A stretch of 52,923 nt of DNA. It comes from Streptacidiphilus melanogenes. Its GTDB lineage: Bacteria > Actinomycetota > Actinomycetes > Streptomycetales > Streptomycetaceae. How positions within the stretch are numbered: position 1 is the stretch's first letter; each line of letters opens with the position of its first letter. A program made the position numbers and the translations under genes. Below the pieces are notes generated by a model. That model did not search any database and was not told the DNA's origin. It was given only the letters and a program-made list of their open reading frames with translations. Shown here in pieces: positions 28,001 through 37,605 of the stretch. The stretch lies in NCBI RefSeq assembly GCF_000787835.1, contig NZ_BBPP01000001.1:379626-432548 (forward strand). The letters are read 5' to 3'.

Positions 28001-28121
28001 CGCGGGCGTCGCCCGCTACCTCGGCTACGGCGAGGGCCATGCGGGCGAGATGGTCGACGACTACCGCAGGACCGCTCGGCGCGCGCGCGAGGTCATGGAG
28101 CACATCGTCTACGGCGAGTAG
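25014..28121 (+). CDS. glnE: Glutamine synthetase adenylyltransferase/adenylyl-removing enzyme
   Basis: The 1035-residue bifunctional enzyme adenylylates (C-terminal) and deadenylylates (N-terminal) GSI-type glutamine synthetase in response to nitrogen status. Both nucleotidyltransferase cores are visible: KCGGRELNYVSDVDVVFV (about residues 238-255) and GRFGGDELGYGSDADVMF (about 760-777). Each is followed by a DANLRPEG or DADLRPEG strand and a GRGGL-x-DVE-type helix. GTG 25014 follows GGGGAGG closely; GTG 25062 is an alternative nearer to where homologues begin. Its substrate, GlnA, is not encoded here; GlnA2 upstream lacks the target tyrosine motif. Confidence 0.95.
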   Translation: MCGRSSTVRTAATRRRVALETERGGSRRSSPVGRLVRRGFTDPEAAAARLAEPALATHAADTVLLDALAATADPDQALRGLAGLVEACAGEAERHALLDTLTTAKPLRDRLLGVLGASAALGEHLARHPHDWHELVTFELHDIHPGPEEFVRRLYQHIWEEQPGIPRADALRTGYRRLLLGVAARDLTGTADLGQTAAELADLAGATLQAALDIAAEEDPDAARACRLAVIAMGKCGGRELNYVSDVDVVFVAEPRESADHEPGDPDAALKAATRLASRMMRLCSDSTREGTIWQVDANLRPEGKNGPLVRTLASHLAYYQRWAKTWEFQALLKARPVAGDAELGREYLDAVTPMVWQASQRENFVQDVQQMRRRVVEAIPVGEVERELKLGPGGLRDVEFSVQLLQLVHGRTDGTLRSATTLTALADLSAGGYVGRADAAALDSAYRFLRTLEHRIQLFQLRRTHLVPTEEQDLRRLGRSLGLRADPVAELLAEWKRHGREVRRLHEKLFYRPLLDAVAHLDLDEVGLTSRLGGNALSAEAAQTRLAALGYRAPADAFRHLQALATGVSRRAALQRTLLPVMLGWFAESADPDAGLLGFRKVSDSLGSTPWYLRLLRDEGAAAENLARILSSGRLAPDLLLRAPEAVALLGDADGLDPRSPQMLDREVASAVGRADDAASAVAAARSVRRRELFRTSAADVLGRLGDTPAESVEAAGLALTGLNRATLAGALAACVAAAEAAAGEPLPTRLAVIAMGRFGGDELGYGSDADVMFVHDPLPDADETKASNSARQVFEELRRLLQLPSTEPPLQIDADLRPEGRQGPLVRSIASYAAYYRRWSHTWESQALLRAKPVAGDIGLGQEFVALIDPLRYPAKGLDADERREIRRIKARVEAERMPRGADPTTHTKLGRGGLADVEWTVQLLQLQHGHTVPGLRTTRTLRALRAAVEANLLDTEAAEALGSAWVQATRVRNAVMLVRGRAGDSFPAEPRELAGVARYLGYGEGHAGEMVDDYRRTARRAREVMEHIVYGE

Positions 28122-28146
28122 CCGTTCGCTCCGGGATCCGTTGCAT

Positions 28147-28244
28147 CAGGGGCGCGAGGAGCTGCGCGCGCAACCACCGGCGTGCGGATGGCCCCGCTCG
28201 TTCGGTGCGCTACGTGGGTGGGTGGCTTGTCGCGCGCGCCCCTG
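28147..28244. repeat. Dispersed intergenic inverted repeat, copy 2 (probable bidirectional terminator)
   Basis: Left arm CAGGGGCGCGAGGAGCTG, right arm ending CGCGCGCGCCCCTG. The inner GCAACCACCGGCGTGCGGA is identical to copy 1 at 16569-16703. It again lies between convergent genes (glnE and the PAP2 gene). Confidence 0.8.
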
Positions 28245-28250
28245 GAGGTG

Positions 28251-29123
28251 CTACCGCGTTGCGCCGACGGGCTCCGGCTCGGATTCCGGGAGGGGGAGTG
28301 CCGCGGGGGCGGCCTTCGGGAAGCTGTAGGGCCACCTGCGGTAGACCAGGCGGGAGGTCGCGAGGCCGATGAACGTGCAGCACGCGCCGGCGATCGCGTC
28401 CATGAAGAAGTGGTTCGCCGTCCCTACGATGACGATCAGCGTCGTCAGCGGGTAGATGACGCCCAGCGCCCGCACCCAGGTGCGCTTCGCCAGGAAGAAG
28501 ACGGTGACGCCGCACCAGAGCGACCAGCCGATGTGCATGGACGGCATGGCGGCGAACTGGTTCGAGACGTGGGCCATGTCGCCGGAGGCCATGGAGCCCC
28601 AGGTGTGGTGCTTCTCGACGGTGTCGATGAATCCGCCGTCGGTCATCAGGCGGGGTGGGGCGAGCGGATAGAAGTAGTAGCCGAACAACGCGAAGCCGGT
28701 CGTCACGAAAAGTGAGAGGCGGGCTGCCGCATAGCGCCCGGAATGGGCGCGGAACAACCACACCAGAACCGCGATGGTGACGATGAAGTGGAGGGTCGCG
28801 TAGTCGTAGTCCAGGCCGGTGATCAACCATGTGACGGAGTCGAGGCCATGGTTGATGGAACGCTCCACATCGATGTGCAGCGTTTGTTCGAGTGCCCAGA
28901 TGTCGTGAGCATTCCGCTGCGCGCGGGCCTCCATCTCGGGGACCGCGTTGCGCACCATGGAGTAGATCCAGTAGCTCACGGCGATCAGCAGCAGCTCGAT
29001 CCACAGGCGGGGGCGGCCCGGTGAACGGAAGTGGCCGCGCACCGACCAGACCAGGCTGCCCATGGGCCTCCTGTTGCTGGTGCGTGCTCCTGTTGCCTTC
29101 CCCATGGGTGAGTAGTCTGCCAT
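28251..29123 (-). CDS. PAP2-superfamily membrane phosphatase-like protein
   Basis: A 290-residue protein with about six membrane helices. It has the second and third phosphatase motifs of the PAP2 superfamily: FAAMPSMHIGWSLW (the PS-x-H motif) and GTANHFFMDAIAG (H...D). The first K...RP motif is replaced by PLAPPRLM, as in the subgroup related to inositol-phosphorylceramide synthases. Substrates of PAP2 proteins are lipid phosphates or polyprenyl phosphates; which one is unknown. ATG 29123 has GGAG 12 bases upstream. It is a clear paralogue of the gene at 45545. Confidence 0.88.
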   Translation of the reverse strand: MADYSPMGKATGARTSNRRPMGSLVWSVRGHFRSPGRPRLWIELLLIAVSYWIYSMVRNAVPEMEARAQRNAHDIWALEQTLHIDVERSINHGLDSVTWLITGLDYDYATLHFIVTIAVLVWLFRAHSGRYAAARLSLFVTTGFALFGYYFYPLAPPRLMTDGGFIDTVEKHHTWGSMASGDMAHVSNQFAAMPSMHIGWSLWCGVTVFFLAKRTWVRALGVIYPLTTLIVIVGTANHFFMDAIAGACCTFIGLATSRLVYRRWPYSFPKAAPAALPLPESEPEPVGATR

Positions 29124-29201
29124 GCGGCCCGGGGTCTCCTGATCACCCTCTGGTCGGGGATTCGTCGCCCGAAATACCCCTCAGGTCTTAGTGGACCAAA
29201 T

Positions 29202-29239
29202 ACCGGGTGCCGCCGCCCGCTGGGGCGGCGGCACCCGGT
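29202..29239 (-). terminator. Perfect hairpin downstream of the alpha-amylase
   Basis: ACCGGGTGCCGCCGCC pairs exactly with GGCGGCGGCACCCGGT around a six-base loop, 15 bases beyond the amylase stop codon on the minus strand. Confidence 0.85.
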
Positions 29240-29253
29240 CCGGTCACGGTGCG

Positions 29254-31740
29254 TTATTTCCAGCTGTCGTCGAGGGTGACGGCGCCGGAGGAACCGGTCG
29301 TACAGGTCCGGTTGGCGCCGGACTCCCAGGTGACGTTCCCGGCCGGGTCGATCACGATGTACTTGTACTGGAAGTTCGTATTCGGGGAGATGCTGAGGGT
29401 TGTAGACCAAACGGGGTAATTCGTCGAGGAGAGCTTGACGGCCTTGGTCGGGTCCCAGAACCCGAGCGCGCCGATGCTGCCGACGACGTAGACGTTCTGG
29501 CCGGTGACGGTCGACTTCGTCTCGTCGAAGGTCACGCCGACGGGGCTGGTCGCCGGAGTGTTCCAGGCATCGCTGAGCGTGGCGCCGGTGGTACCCGTGG
29601 TCGCGCTGCGGTTGGCGCTCGACTCCCACTCGATCGTGCCGTCGGGGTCCTTCTTGACGTACTTGTACTGGAACGCGGTGTCGGCCGGCAGGGAGACCGC
29701 GGCGGACCAGACCGGGTACGCGGCCGAGGAGAGCGGCACGGCGTTCGCGGTGTTCCAGTCGCCCAGGGCGGGCAGCGAGCCGACCACATAGACGTTCTGG
29801 CCGTACCAGGTGGTCGCGTTCGCGTCGAAGGTCTCACTGACGGCCGCGACCGAGCCGTTGTAGCTGTCCGTCAGGGCGGCGGCGGTGCCTGAGCCGGTGG
29901 TGGCCGTGTGGTTGGACCCGGGCTCCCAGGTGACGTTCCCCGAGGAGTCCTTCTCGATGTACTTGTACTGGATCGCCGTGGACTGCGGGAGGTCCGCGGT
30001 GACGGTCCAGGTCGAGCCGGACTGCGTCATCGGCAGCGCCGAGGCGGGCGCCCAGCTGCCCAGGCCGCTGACGGAGCCCACCAGGTACATCGGAGCGCTG
30101 CCCGGCGCGCCGCTGACGGTGAAGGTCTCCGCCACGGTCCCGGTCGGCGGGGTGGGTGTCGAGGTGGCGCTCGCGGACGGGGAGGCCGACACCGTCGGCG
30201 ACGCGCTCACCGTCGGAGTGGGCGTCGGAGTCGGCGTGGACGTCGACGTCGTGAGCGCGTAGAGCGCGACCGCGTCCTTGGCGGCGACCGAGACCGTCGC
30301 GTCGCCGTTCGCGTCCACGGCGACCGTCGGGCCGGAGCACGCGCCGGTCGAGGCGGTGTAGTTCCCGTGGATCACGTCGCAGTAGGTGCCGGCGGGCAGA
30401 CCGGTCTGGAAGGTCCGGGTCTGGGTGGCGTTCTCGTTGTTGATCGTGATCCACGCCTTGGCGCCGCGCGAGAAGGCGATCAGGTTGGAGCCGTCGTCGT
30501 ACCAGTTGGCCACCGCGGCGCCCTGGGCCGCGTTGTGCCAGTCGACCATGTTCGCGACGCCCTGGATCCGGTCGGTGCAGTACCACCCGTTCGAGCAGTC
30601 GGTGGCGGTGACGTAGCCGTTTCCGTCGGCGGGCGGCGAGTCGTCGGTGCTGTTCCAGTCGAAGCCCGAGTAGACCGACGGCTGCACGCCGTAGCCCCAG
30701 GCCAGCATGAACTCGTTGGCCAGGGTGAAAGTGGCGCCGTTCTTGTAGCTGAGCGTGCTGCCGTTGCGCTCGGTGTCGTGGTTGGCCACCATCGCGCCGT
30801 CGGAGGCGCTCGGCTCCAGGCCCCAGGACTGGCCGAAGGTCTTCAGATTGGCGATGCTGCCGGTGAACTGGTTCTTCAGGTTGTCGGCGTAGTCGAAGCC
30901 GATGACGCTGCCGTTGCCCTCGAAGGCGGAGGGGGCGAGGTTGCCGCTGCTGCCGGGGTAGACCTCCTGGAGCACGTAAGGCCGTTGGCCCCACTGCGTG
31001 TTGGTCAGCCGCGACTCGATGTTCGCCATGTCGGCCTGGTTGATGTGCTTGGCCGAGTCGACGCGGAAGCCGTCGACGCCGTAGCCGATCAGCTTGTTGA
31101 GATATCCGGCGATCTTCGAACGGACGTCGTCGGTCTCGGTGTACAGATCGGCCAGGTTCTCCAGGTCGCACTCCTGGACCTGGGTCTGGCTGTTCCAGTC
31201 CTGGATCGACAGGTCGGCGTTCGGGCAGTTGGCGGGCGAGGTGTGGAAGTCGGCGGAGGTGTATGGCACTTGGCCGTAGCTGCGGGAGGACACGTTGAAG
31301 CTGTCGCCGCCGTAGGAGTCGGTGCTGGTCTGGTCGGTGCCGGACATGTGGTTGATGACCGCGTCCACGTAGACCTTGACGCCCGCACTGTGACAGGCCG
31401 TCACCATCGACTGGAACTGCGCCTCGGTTCCCATGCGGCTGTTCAGGTCGTAGCCGACCGGCTGGTAGATCTCCCACCAGGGGTGGGAGCCGGACAGGCG
31501 GATCGAGTCCTGGGGCGGGGCCACCTGGACCGCGCCGTAGCCCTTGGGGCCGAGGACGTCTCTGCACTCCGAGGCCACCGAGGGCCAGTTCCACATGAAC
31601 AGGTTGGCGATCACGTCGCTGCCGTCGGGCGCGCTGGCGTGGGCGGTGCCGGTGGTCAGCGTCAGCGGCACGAGCGTGCCGGCGGCGAGCAGTGCGCCCG
31701 AGGCCAGCAGGGCGCGCAATCGGCCGGATTCTCTCGGCAT
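29254..31740 (-). CDS. Secreted GH13 alpha-amylase with three CBM20 starch-binding domains
   Basis: The 828-residue extracellular endo-amylase cuts alpha-1,4 bonds in starch. A signal peptide (about residues 1-35, ending TAHA) leads to the catalytic domain (about 40-495). Its nucleophile is D228 (GFRVDSAKH), acid/base E259 (LQEVY) and third aspartate D322 (ANHDTERN); DAVINH is conserved region I. A Thr/Pro/Ser linker (about 498-533) precedes three tandem CBM20 domains (about 535-628, 634-727 and 733-828), each with the QYKY...W-E-x-x-x-NR/NH core. Streptomyces amylases usually have one CBM20. It is divergent from the pullulanase and probably co-regulated with it. Confidence 0.93.
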   Translation of the reverse strand: MPRESGRLRALLASGALLAAGTLVPLTLTTGTAHASAPDGSDVIANLFMWNWPSVASECRDVLGPKGYGAVQVAPPQDSIRLSGSHPWWEIYQPVGYDLNSRMGTEAQFQSMVTACHSAGVKVYVDAVINHMSGTDQTSTDSYGGDSFNVSSRSYGQVPYTSADFHTSPANCPNADLSIQDWNSQTQVQECDLENLADLYTETDDVRSKIAGYLNKLIGYGVDGFRVDSAKHINQADMANIESRLTNTQWGQRPYVLQEVYPGSSGNLAPSAFEGNGSVIGFDYADNLKNQFTGSIANLKTFGQSWGLEPSASDGAMVANHDTERNGSTLSYKNGATFTLANEFMLAWGYGVQPSVYSGFDWNSTDDSPPADGNGYVTATDCSNGWYCTDRIQGVANMVDWHNAAQGAAVANWYDDGSNLIAFSRGAKAWITINNENATQTRTFQTGLPAGTYCDVIHGNYTASTGACSGPTVAVDANGDATVSVAAKDAVALYALTTSTSTPTPTPTPTVSASPTVSASPSASATSTPTPPTGTVAETFTVSGAPGSAPMYLVGSVSGLGSWAPASALPMTQSGSTWTVTADLPQSTAIQYKYIEKDSSGNVTWEPGSNHTATTGSGTAAALTDSYNGSVAAVSETFDANATTWYGQNVYVVGSLPALGDWNTANAVPLSSAAYPVWSAAVSLPADTAFQYKYVKKDPDGTIEWESSANRSATTGTTGATLSDAWNTPATSPVGVTFDETKSTVTGQNVYVVGSIGALGFWDPTKAVKLSSTNYPVWSTTLSISPNTNFQYKYIVIDPAGNVTWESGANRTCTTGSSGAVTLDDSWK

Positions 31741-31799
31741 CTGCGTCTCCGTTGGGGAGTTGGGTGGGGGTGGTGGTGCGGAGATGGTGCCGACGAGAG

Positions 31800-31829
31800 A
31801 CTGTGCGCCCTTCGTTTCCTGAGCGTCAA
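31800..31829 (-). promoter_or_regulatory. Putative alpha-amylase promoter
   Basis: On the minus strand TTGACG (31829-31824) is followed after 18 bases by a weak -10 box CACAGT (31805-31800). The palindrome at 31847 lies just upstream of the -35 box. Confidence 0.35.
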
Positions 31830-31846
31830 GACATCTGTGGAAACAT

Positions 31847-31865
31847 TTTCAGCATCTTGCTGAAA
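31847..31865. promoter_or_regulatory. Palindrome between the divergent starch genes, probable operator
   Basis: TTTCAGCA (31847-31854) and TGCTGAAA (31858-31865) are perfect reverse complements around TCT. A CATCTTGC octamer is also repeated directly at 31853-31860 and 31866-31873. LacI-type maltose regulators such as MalR/Reg1 control amylases in Streptomyces, so this site is a candidate target. Confidence 0.65.
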
Positions 31866-31869
31866 CATC

Positions 31870-31898
31870 TTGCGGCCGTTTGCGGTCGCCAGTAAGTT
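31870..31898 (+). promoter_or_regulatory. Putative pullulanase promoter
   Basis: TTGCGG (31870-31875) and TAAGTT (31893-31898) are 17 bases apart, about 42 bases before the GTG start. The -35 box abuts the palindrome and overlaps the second CATCTTGC repeat. Confidence 0.45.
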
Positions 31899-31939
31899 CT
31901 GGCTCGCCTCACCGACGAGCCGCCCCAGGAGGGACACGC

Positions 31940-34900
31940 GTGGCCATCAGACCCGAGCGATCACGATGGAAGAGCCTGCTCGTCACCGCCGCGTTGCTCA
32001 CGCCCGCGGTGGCGGCGGGCCCGGCGGCCGTCGCCGCGCCCGCGCAGGCGCCCGCGGCTGACGACGCCTCGCGTACGGCCGCGCTCCCGGCTGCCCCCTC
32101 CGACGCCGCCCTGGCCGCCACCCCGGACCGGCACGGCCTGGACAAGGAGCAGTTCTACTTCCTGCTGCCGGACCGCTTCGCAAACGGCGACGCGTCCAAC
32201 GACACCGGCGGCATCACCGGCACCCGCCTGGACAACGGCTACGACCCCACCGACTCCGGCTTCTACCACGGCGGCGACCTCGCCGGGATGATCCAGAAGC
32301 TGTCCTACATCAAGAAGCTCGGCACCACGGCCATCTGGATGGCGCCGATCTTCAAGAACAAGCCCGTCCAGGGCACCGGCAGCAACGCCTCGGCCGGCTA
32401 CCACGGCTACTGGATCACCGACTTCACCCAGGTCGACCCGCACTTCGGCACCAACGCGCAGCTCAAGGAGCTGATTCAGAAAGCCCACGCGATGGGCATG
32501 AAGGTCTTCTTCGACGTCATCACCAACCACACCGCCGACGTGGTCGACTACGCCGAGAAGACCTACGACTACCGCTCCACCGGCGCCTACCCCACGCTCG
32601 ACGCGAACGGCCGCCCGGTCGACACCACCGCCATCGCGAACGCCAACGCGGCGAACGGCACGACGAACTACCCCAAGCTCACCAAGGACTCCTTCCCCTA
32701 CACGCCCGTCTTCGACAACCCGGGCGACGGAGCCGTCAAGCAGCCCTCCTGGCTCAACGACGTGACGCTCTACCACAACCGGGGCAACTCCACCTTCGTC
32801 GGCGAGAACGCCACCGAGGGCGACTTCTCCGGGCTCGACGACCTCGACACCCAGGATCCGCGGGTGGTCGGCGGCATGGAGAAGATCTACGAGAACTGGG
32901 TCAAGCAGGACGACGTCGACGGCTTCCGGATCGACACCGTCAAGAACGTCAACATGGCCTTCTGGCAGCAGTGGGCCCCGGCGCTGGAGCAGTACGCCGC
33001 GCAGCAGGGCAACAAGAAGTTCTTCATGTTCGGCGAGGTCTACGACACCGACACCAGCGTCAACTCCTCGTACGTCACCCAGGGCAAGCTCGACGCCGCC
33101 CTCGGCTTCCCCTTCCAGAACGCCGCCCGTGACTACGCCTCCCAGGGCGGCTCGGCCCAGCTGCTGTCCCAGCTCTACGCGGACGACTACAAGTACGCCT
33201 CCGCGACCACCGACGCGTACGAGCAGCCGACCTTCCTCGGCAACCACGACATGGGCCGCATCGGCTACTTCCTCAAGACGGACAACCCGAGCGCGAGCGA
33301 CGCCGAGCTGCTGAAGAAGGACCTGCTGGCCCAGCAGCTGCTCTTCCTGACCCGGGGACAGCCGGTCGTCTACTACGGCGACGAGCAGGGCTTCACCGGC
33401 CTCGGCGGCGACAAGTCGGCGCGGCAGGACATGTTCGCCTCCAAGACCGCCGAGTACAACAGCGACGCCGTCATCGGCGGCCCCAGCGGGTCGGCCGACC
33501 GCTACGGCACGGACGTGCCGATCTACCAGGCCATCGCCCAGCTCGCCGCGCTGCGCAAGGCCAACCCGGCGCTGGAGAACGGCGCCCAGGTCGAGCGCTA
33601 CGCCGCCGACGGCCCCGGTGTCTACGCCTTCTCCCGCATCGACGCCAAGCAGCAGGTCGAGTACCTGGTCGCGGTCAACAACGCCGCCGCCGACCAGACC
33701 GTGAGCGTGCCGACGTACTCCGCGAACACGGGCTTCACCCCGATCTACGGCGCCGGCCAAGCCCACGCCGTGACCGGCGCTGACAGCAAGCTGAGCCTGA
33801 CCGTCCCGGCCGAGTCCGCGGTCGTCTACAAGGCGGACGCGCGCCTCGGCGCGCCGGGCGCCGCGCCCGGCGTGACGCTGACCGCCCCCGCTGACGGCTC
33901 CTCCGGCACCGTCACCGTCAAGGCCGACGCCACCGGCGGCGGCTTCGACCGGGTCGTCTTCGCCGCCTCCGTCGGCACCGGCGCCTGGAAGGTGCTCGGC
34001 ACCGCCGACCACGCCCCCTACGCCGTCACCCAGGACCTCAGCCAGGTCCCGGCCGGAACGACCGTGCGCTACAAGGCCGTCGTCGTCGACAACGCGGGCC
34101 GCACCGCCGACGCGACCGGCAGCACCCTGGTGGCCGCCGTGCCGCCCACGCCCAAGCCGACGGCCGCGTCGCGCGGTTACGCCGTCGTGCACTACCACCG
34201 TGCCGACGGGAACTACTCCGGCTGGAACCTCTACGCCTGGGGCGACCTCGCCGACGGCGAGAGCACCACCTGGCCCGACGGGCACCCCTTCGTCGGCCGC
34301 GACGCCTTCGGCGCCTTCGCCTACGTCAAGCTGAAGCAGGGTGCGAGCAACGTCGGCTTCATCATCGAGAACAATGGCACCAAGGACACCCCCGACGACC
34401 GGTCGATCGACATCTCGCGGACCGGCGAGGTCTGGGTGAACTCAGGCGACACGACCACCTACACCAGCGACCCGGGCGCGAGTGACACCGTCCCGGCGGG
34501 CCAGGTGATCGTGCACTACCACCGCGCCGACGGGAACTACGCCGGCTGGGGCATGCACGTGTGGACCGGCGCGGCCGACCCGACCGACTGGGGCTCGCCG
34601 CTCCAGCCCTCCGGCACCGACGCGTTCGGCGACGTCTTCACCGTGCCGCTGGCCTCCGGCGCCACCTCGCTCAGCTACATCCTCCACAACGGCGACACCA
34701 AGGACCTGCCCGACGACCAGTCGCTGGTCTTCAGCCAGAACGGTCGCGAGGTCTGGATCCTCAGCGCCACGCCCGGATACCTGTTGCCCGAGTCCGACGC
34801 CTCCTCGGCGGACCTGGACCTGACCAAGTCCAAGGCGCAGTTCGTCGACGGCACGACGGTCGCGGTGCCCGCCAACTGGGGCTTCGGCCAGAACGTCCCG

Positions 34901-37444
34901 GCCGGCTCCTCCGCCGAACTGGTCTACTCGCCCACCGGCGCCGTCGCCCTCAAGGACGGCGACACCACCGACCCCGGCTACTGGCTTCGCCTGCTGCCCG
35001 TCAGCAGCGGCCTGACGGCGGCCCAACTCGTCAAGCACCCCGAGCTGAAGGGCTACGCCGCCTTCACCGTCGACCCGCGCGACGTGAAGCGGATCCCGCT
35101 CGCCCTGCGCTCGCAGCTGCTGATGACCGAGCGCGAGGCCAACGGCGCGCTGCTCGCCGCAACGGGTGTGCAGATCCCAGGCGCGCTCGACGCGATCTAC
35201 GGCGCGGCGGCCGCGAAGGCGCCGCTCGGCCCGGTCTACGGCAAGGACGGCACGCCGTCGCTGTCCGTGTGGGCCCCGACCGCGCAGCAGGTCAGCCTGG
35301 AGCTGTACGACTCGGCGACGGCCACGACCCCGCACGTGGTCCCGATGCAGCGTCAGAACGCCAGCGGCGTCTGGACGGTCAAGGGGTCCAAGTCCTGGAC
35401 CGGGAAGTACTACCTCTACCGGGTCACGGTCTGGGCGCCCAGCGTGCAGAAGGTCGTGACCAACCACGTCACCGACCCGTACTCGGTCTCCCTCTCCACC
35501 GACTCCAAGCGCAGCCAGATCGTCGACCTGGACGCCGCCTCGCTCGCACCGCAGGGCTGGCAGCAGGACCGCTCGCCGAAGGCGGTCAGCGCCGGGCAGC
35601 AGGAGATCCAGGAACTGCACGTCCGCGACTTCTCCGTCGCCGACTCCACCGTCCCGGCGAGCGAGCGCGGCACCTACCTGGCCTTCACCGACCTGACCTC
35701 GGCCGGCATGAAGCACCTGGCGCAGCTCGCCAAGCAGGGGCTGACGACGGTGCACATCCTGCCGTCGTTCGACTTCGCCTCGGTGCCCGAGGCCACGAGC
35801 GAACAGACCACCCCCGCCTGCGACCTGGCCTCGCTCGCGGCCGACTCCGACCAGCAGCAGTCCTGCATCGGCAAGCAGGCCGCCACCGACGCCTACAACT
35901 GGGGCTACGACCCGCTGCACTACGACGTCCCCGAGGGCTCCTACAGCACCGACCCGAACGGCTCCGCGCGCATCACGCAGTTCCGTGAGATGGTCGCCGC
36001 CCTGCACAAGATCGGCCTGCGGGTGGTCATGGACGTGGTCTACAACCACACCGCCGCCTCCGGCGAGGCCGACGCCAGCGTGCTGGACCAGATCGTCCCC
36101 GGCTACTACCAGCGGCTCTCCGCCGACGGCGCCGTGACGACCGACTCCTGCTGCGCGGACACCGCTCCCGAACACGCCCTGATGAACCGCCTGGTGGTCG
36201 ACTCCACCAAGCTCTGGGCGACCGAGTACCACGTCGACGGCTTCCGCTTCGACCTGATGGGCCTCGACCCGAAGTCCACCATGCTCGACGTCAAGGCGGG
36301 CCTGGCGACCACCGGCCGGCCCGAGTTCCTCTACGGCGAGGGCTGGAACTTCGGCGTCGTGGCCAATGACGCCCGCTTCGTGCAGGCAACCCAGGCGAAC
36401 ATGGCCGGCACCGGCATCGCCACCTTCAACGACCGGCTCCGCGACGCCGTGCGCGGCGGCGGCCCCTTCGACAGCAACCCGCACATCCAGGGCTTCGCCT
36501 CCGGCCTCTACACCGACCCCAACGGGGACGCGGTCAACGGCAGCACGGCGGACCAGAAGGCGCGCCTGCTCAACGAGATGGACCAGATCAAGGTCGGTCT
36601 CACCGGCAACCTGGCGTCGTACTCCTTCACCGACAGCGCCGGGAAGAACGTCACCGGCTCGGAGATCGACTACAACGGCGCCCCGGCCGGATACACGGCC
36701 GCGCCCGGTGAGGCGATCACCTACGTCGACGCGCACGACAACCTGGACCTGTACGACGCGCTCGCCTACAAGCTCCCGGTCGGCACCCCCATGGCCGACC
36801 GGGTCAGGATGCAAGCTCTGGCGCTGGCGACCACGGAGCTCTCCCAGGGCCCCGGCTTCTCCGTGGCGGGCTCGGACCTGCTGCGCAGCAAGTCGCTCGA
36901 CGCCAACTCCTACGACAGCGGCGACTGGTTCAACGCGATCCAGTGGCAGTGCGCCGGCGGCAACGGCTTCGGCCGGGGCCTGCCCGCGGCCGGCTCCAAC
37001 TCCGCCTTCTGGCCCTGGGCCAAGCCGCTGCTGGGCGACGCGTCGCTGGTCGCGGGCTGCTCGGCCCAGCAGGACGCCTCGGCGCTGTACCAGCAGTTCC
37101 TGAAGATCAAGGCGTCCACCCCGCTGTTCTCGCTCGCCACGGCGGCCGAGGTCCAGCAGCGGATGAGCTTCCCGCTGTCGGGCACCGCCGGGGAGACCCC
37201 CGGCGTGATCACCCTGCACCTGGACGGCGCCGGCCTGCACACCTACAAGTCCGTCACGGTCGTCTTCAACGCGACCCCGAGCACCCAGCAGCAGACCCTG
37301 ACCAACCTGGTCGGCACCGGCCAGACGCTGGACCCGATCCAGGCCCAGGGCAGCGACCCGGTCGTGAAGACCGCGTCCTTCGACCCCGCCACGGGCACCT
37401 TCACCGTCCCCGCGAGGACCGTGGCGGTCTACGTCCAGAGTTGA
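31940..37444 (+). CDS. Secreted two-domain amylase-pullulanase
   Basis: A 1834-residue extracellular starch enzyme. A signal peptide (about residues 1-35) is followed by a first GH13 domain (about 70-630), with [19 protein letters not shown] and NHD. Next come an Ig-like module (about 640-735), two CBM41-type modules that both begin with [10 protein letters not shown] (near 749 and 855), and a CBM48-type module ([16 protein letters not shown], near 1105). The second catalytic domain has the pullulanase motif YNWGYDP (near 1318), nucleophile DGFRFDLMG (near 1437), acid GEGWNFG (near 1465) and DAHDN. It should cut both alpha-1,4 and alpha-1,6 bonds. The GTG has AGGAGG 7 bases upstream. The giant fused form is known in Streptomyces. 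Confidence 0.93.
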   Translation: MAIRPERSRWKSLLVTAALLTPAVAAGPAAVAAPAQAPAADDASRTAALPAAPSDAALAATPDRHGLDKEQFYFLLPDRFANGDASNDTGGITGTRLDNGYDPTDSGFYHGGDLAGMIQKLSYIKKLGTTAIWMAPIFKNKPVQGTGSNASAGYHGYWITDFTQVDPHFGTNAQLKELIQKAHAMGMKVFFDVITNHTADVVDYAEKTYDYRSTGAYPTLDANGRPVDTTAIANANAANGTTNYPKLTKDSFPYTPVFDNPGDGAVKQPSWLNDVTLYHNRGNSTFVGENATEGDFSGLDDLDTQDPRVVGGMEKIYENWVKQDDVDGFRIDTVKNVNMAFWQQWAPALEQYAAQQGNKKFFMFGEVYDTDTSVNSSYVTQGKLDAALGFPFQNAARDYASQGGSAQLLSQLYADDYKYASATTDAYEQPTFLGNHDMGRIGYFLKTDNPSASDAELLKKDLLAQQLLFLTRGQPVVYYGDEQGFTGLGGDKSARQDMFASKTAEYNSDAVIGGPSGSADRYGTDVPIYQAIAQLAALRKANPALENGAQVERYAADGPGVYAFSRIDAKQQVEYLVAVNNAAADQTVSVPTYSANTGFTPIYGAGQAHAVTGADSKLSLTVPAESAVVYKADARLGAPGAAPGVTLTAPADGSSGTVTVKADATGGGFDRVVFAASVGTGAWKVLGTADHAPYAVTQDLSQVPAGTTVRYKAVVVDNAGRTADATGSTLVAAVPPTPKPTAASRGYAVVHYHRADGNYSGWNLYAWGDLADGESTTWPDGHPFVGRDAFGAFAYVKLKQGASNVGFIIENNGTKDTPDDRSIDISRTGEVWVNSGDTTTYTSDPGASDTVPAGQVIVHYHRADGNYAGWGMHVWTGAADPTDWGSPLQPSGTDAFGDVFTVPLASGATSLSYILHNGDTKDLPDDQSLVFSQNGREVWILSATPGYLLPESDASSADLDLTKSKAQFVDGTTVAVPANWGFGQNVPAGSSAELVYSPTGAVALKDGDTTDPGYWLRLLPVSSGLTAAQLVKHPELKGYAAFTVDPRDVKRIPLALRSQLLMTEREANGALLAATGVQIPGALDAIYGAAAAKAPLGPVYGKDGTPSLSVWAPTAQQVSLELYDSATATTPHVVPMQRQNASGVWTVKGSKSWTGKYYLYRVTVWAPSVQKVVTNHVTDPYSVSLSTDSKRSQIVDLDAASLAPQGWQQDRSPKAVSAGQQEIQELHVRDFSVADSTVPASERGTYLAFTDLTSAGMKHLAQLAKQGLTTVHILPSFDFASVPEATSEQTTPACDLASLAADSDQQQSCIGKQAATDAYNWGYDPLHYDVPEGSYSTDPNGSARITQFREMVAALHKIGLRVVMDVVYNHTAASGEADASVLDQIVPGYYQRLSADGAVTTDSCCADTAPEHALMNRLVVDSTKLWATEYHVDGFRFDLMGLDPKSTMLDVKAGLATTGRPEFLYGEGWNFGVVANDARFVQATQANMAGTGIATFNDRLRDAVRGGGPFDSNPHIQGFASGLYTDPNGDAVNGSTADQKARLLNEMDQIKVGLTGNLASYSFTDSAGKNVTGSEIDYNGAPAGYTAAPGEAITYVDAHDNLDLYDALAYKLPVGTPMADRVRMQALALATTELSQGPGFSVAGSDLLRSKSLDANSYDSGDWFNAIQWQCAGGNGFGRGLPAAGSNSAFWPWAKPLLGDASLVAGCSAQQDASALYQQFLKIKASTPLFSLATAAEVQQRMSFPLSGTAGETPGVITLHLDGAGLHTYKSVTVVFNATPSTQQQTLTNLVGTGQTLDPIQAQGSDPVVKTASFDPATGTFTVPARTVAVYVQS

Positions 37445-37458
37445 GCGACGTAGGACCA

Positions 37459-37499
37459 CAGGGCGGCCGTCCGGGATATGACCCCGGGCGGTCGCCCTG
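37459..37499 (+). terminator. Hairpin terminator after the pullulanase
   Basis: CAGGGCGGCCGTCCGGG pairs with CCCGGGCGGTCGCCCTG (15 of 17 positions) across a seven-base loop, 15 bases after the stop. Confidence 0.8.
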
Positions 37500-37605
37500 C
37501 TCCGTGTCCGGCGCGGGCGTGGGTCCCGTGCGGGGGCGTCGGCCACGTGCGGACGTCAGCAACGTGCGGGCGTCGGCGTCGTGGGGACCTCGGCGTCGTG
37601 CGGCG

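Noticed and set aside
25718-28372. A plus-strand open frame of nearly 900 codons overlapping glnE
   Set aside because: Arg/Pro/Ala-rich shadow of glnE in another frame, with no motif.
29908-31863. A plus-strand open frame of about 650 codons opposite the amylase
   Set aside because: Low-complexity Val/Gly/Arg translation; the minus strand carries a complete amylase with catalytic residues.
34442-37546. A minus-strand open frame of over 1000 codons opposite the pullulanase
   Set aside because: Its translation is Gly/Arg/Val-rich without family motifs, while the plus strand encodes an unmistakable GH13 enzyme; long antisense frames are expected at 72% GC.
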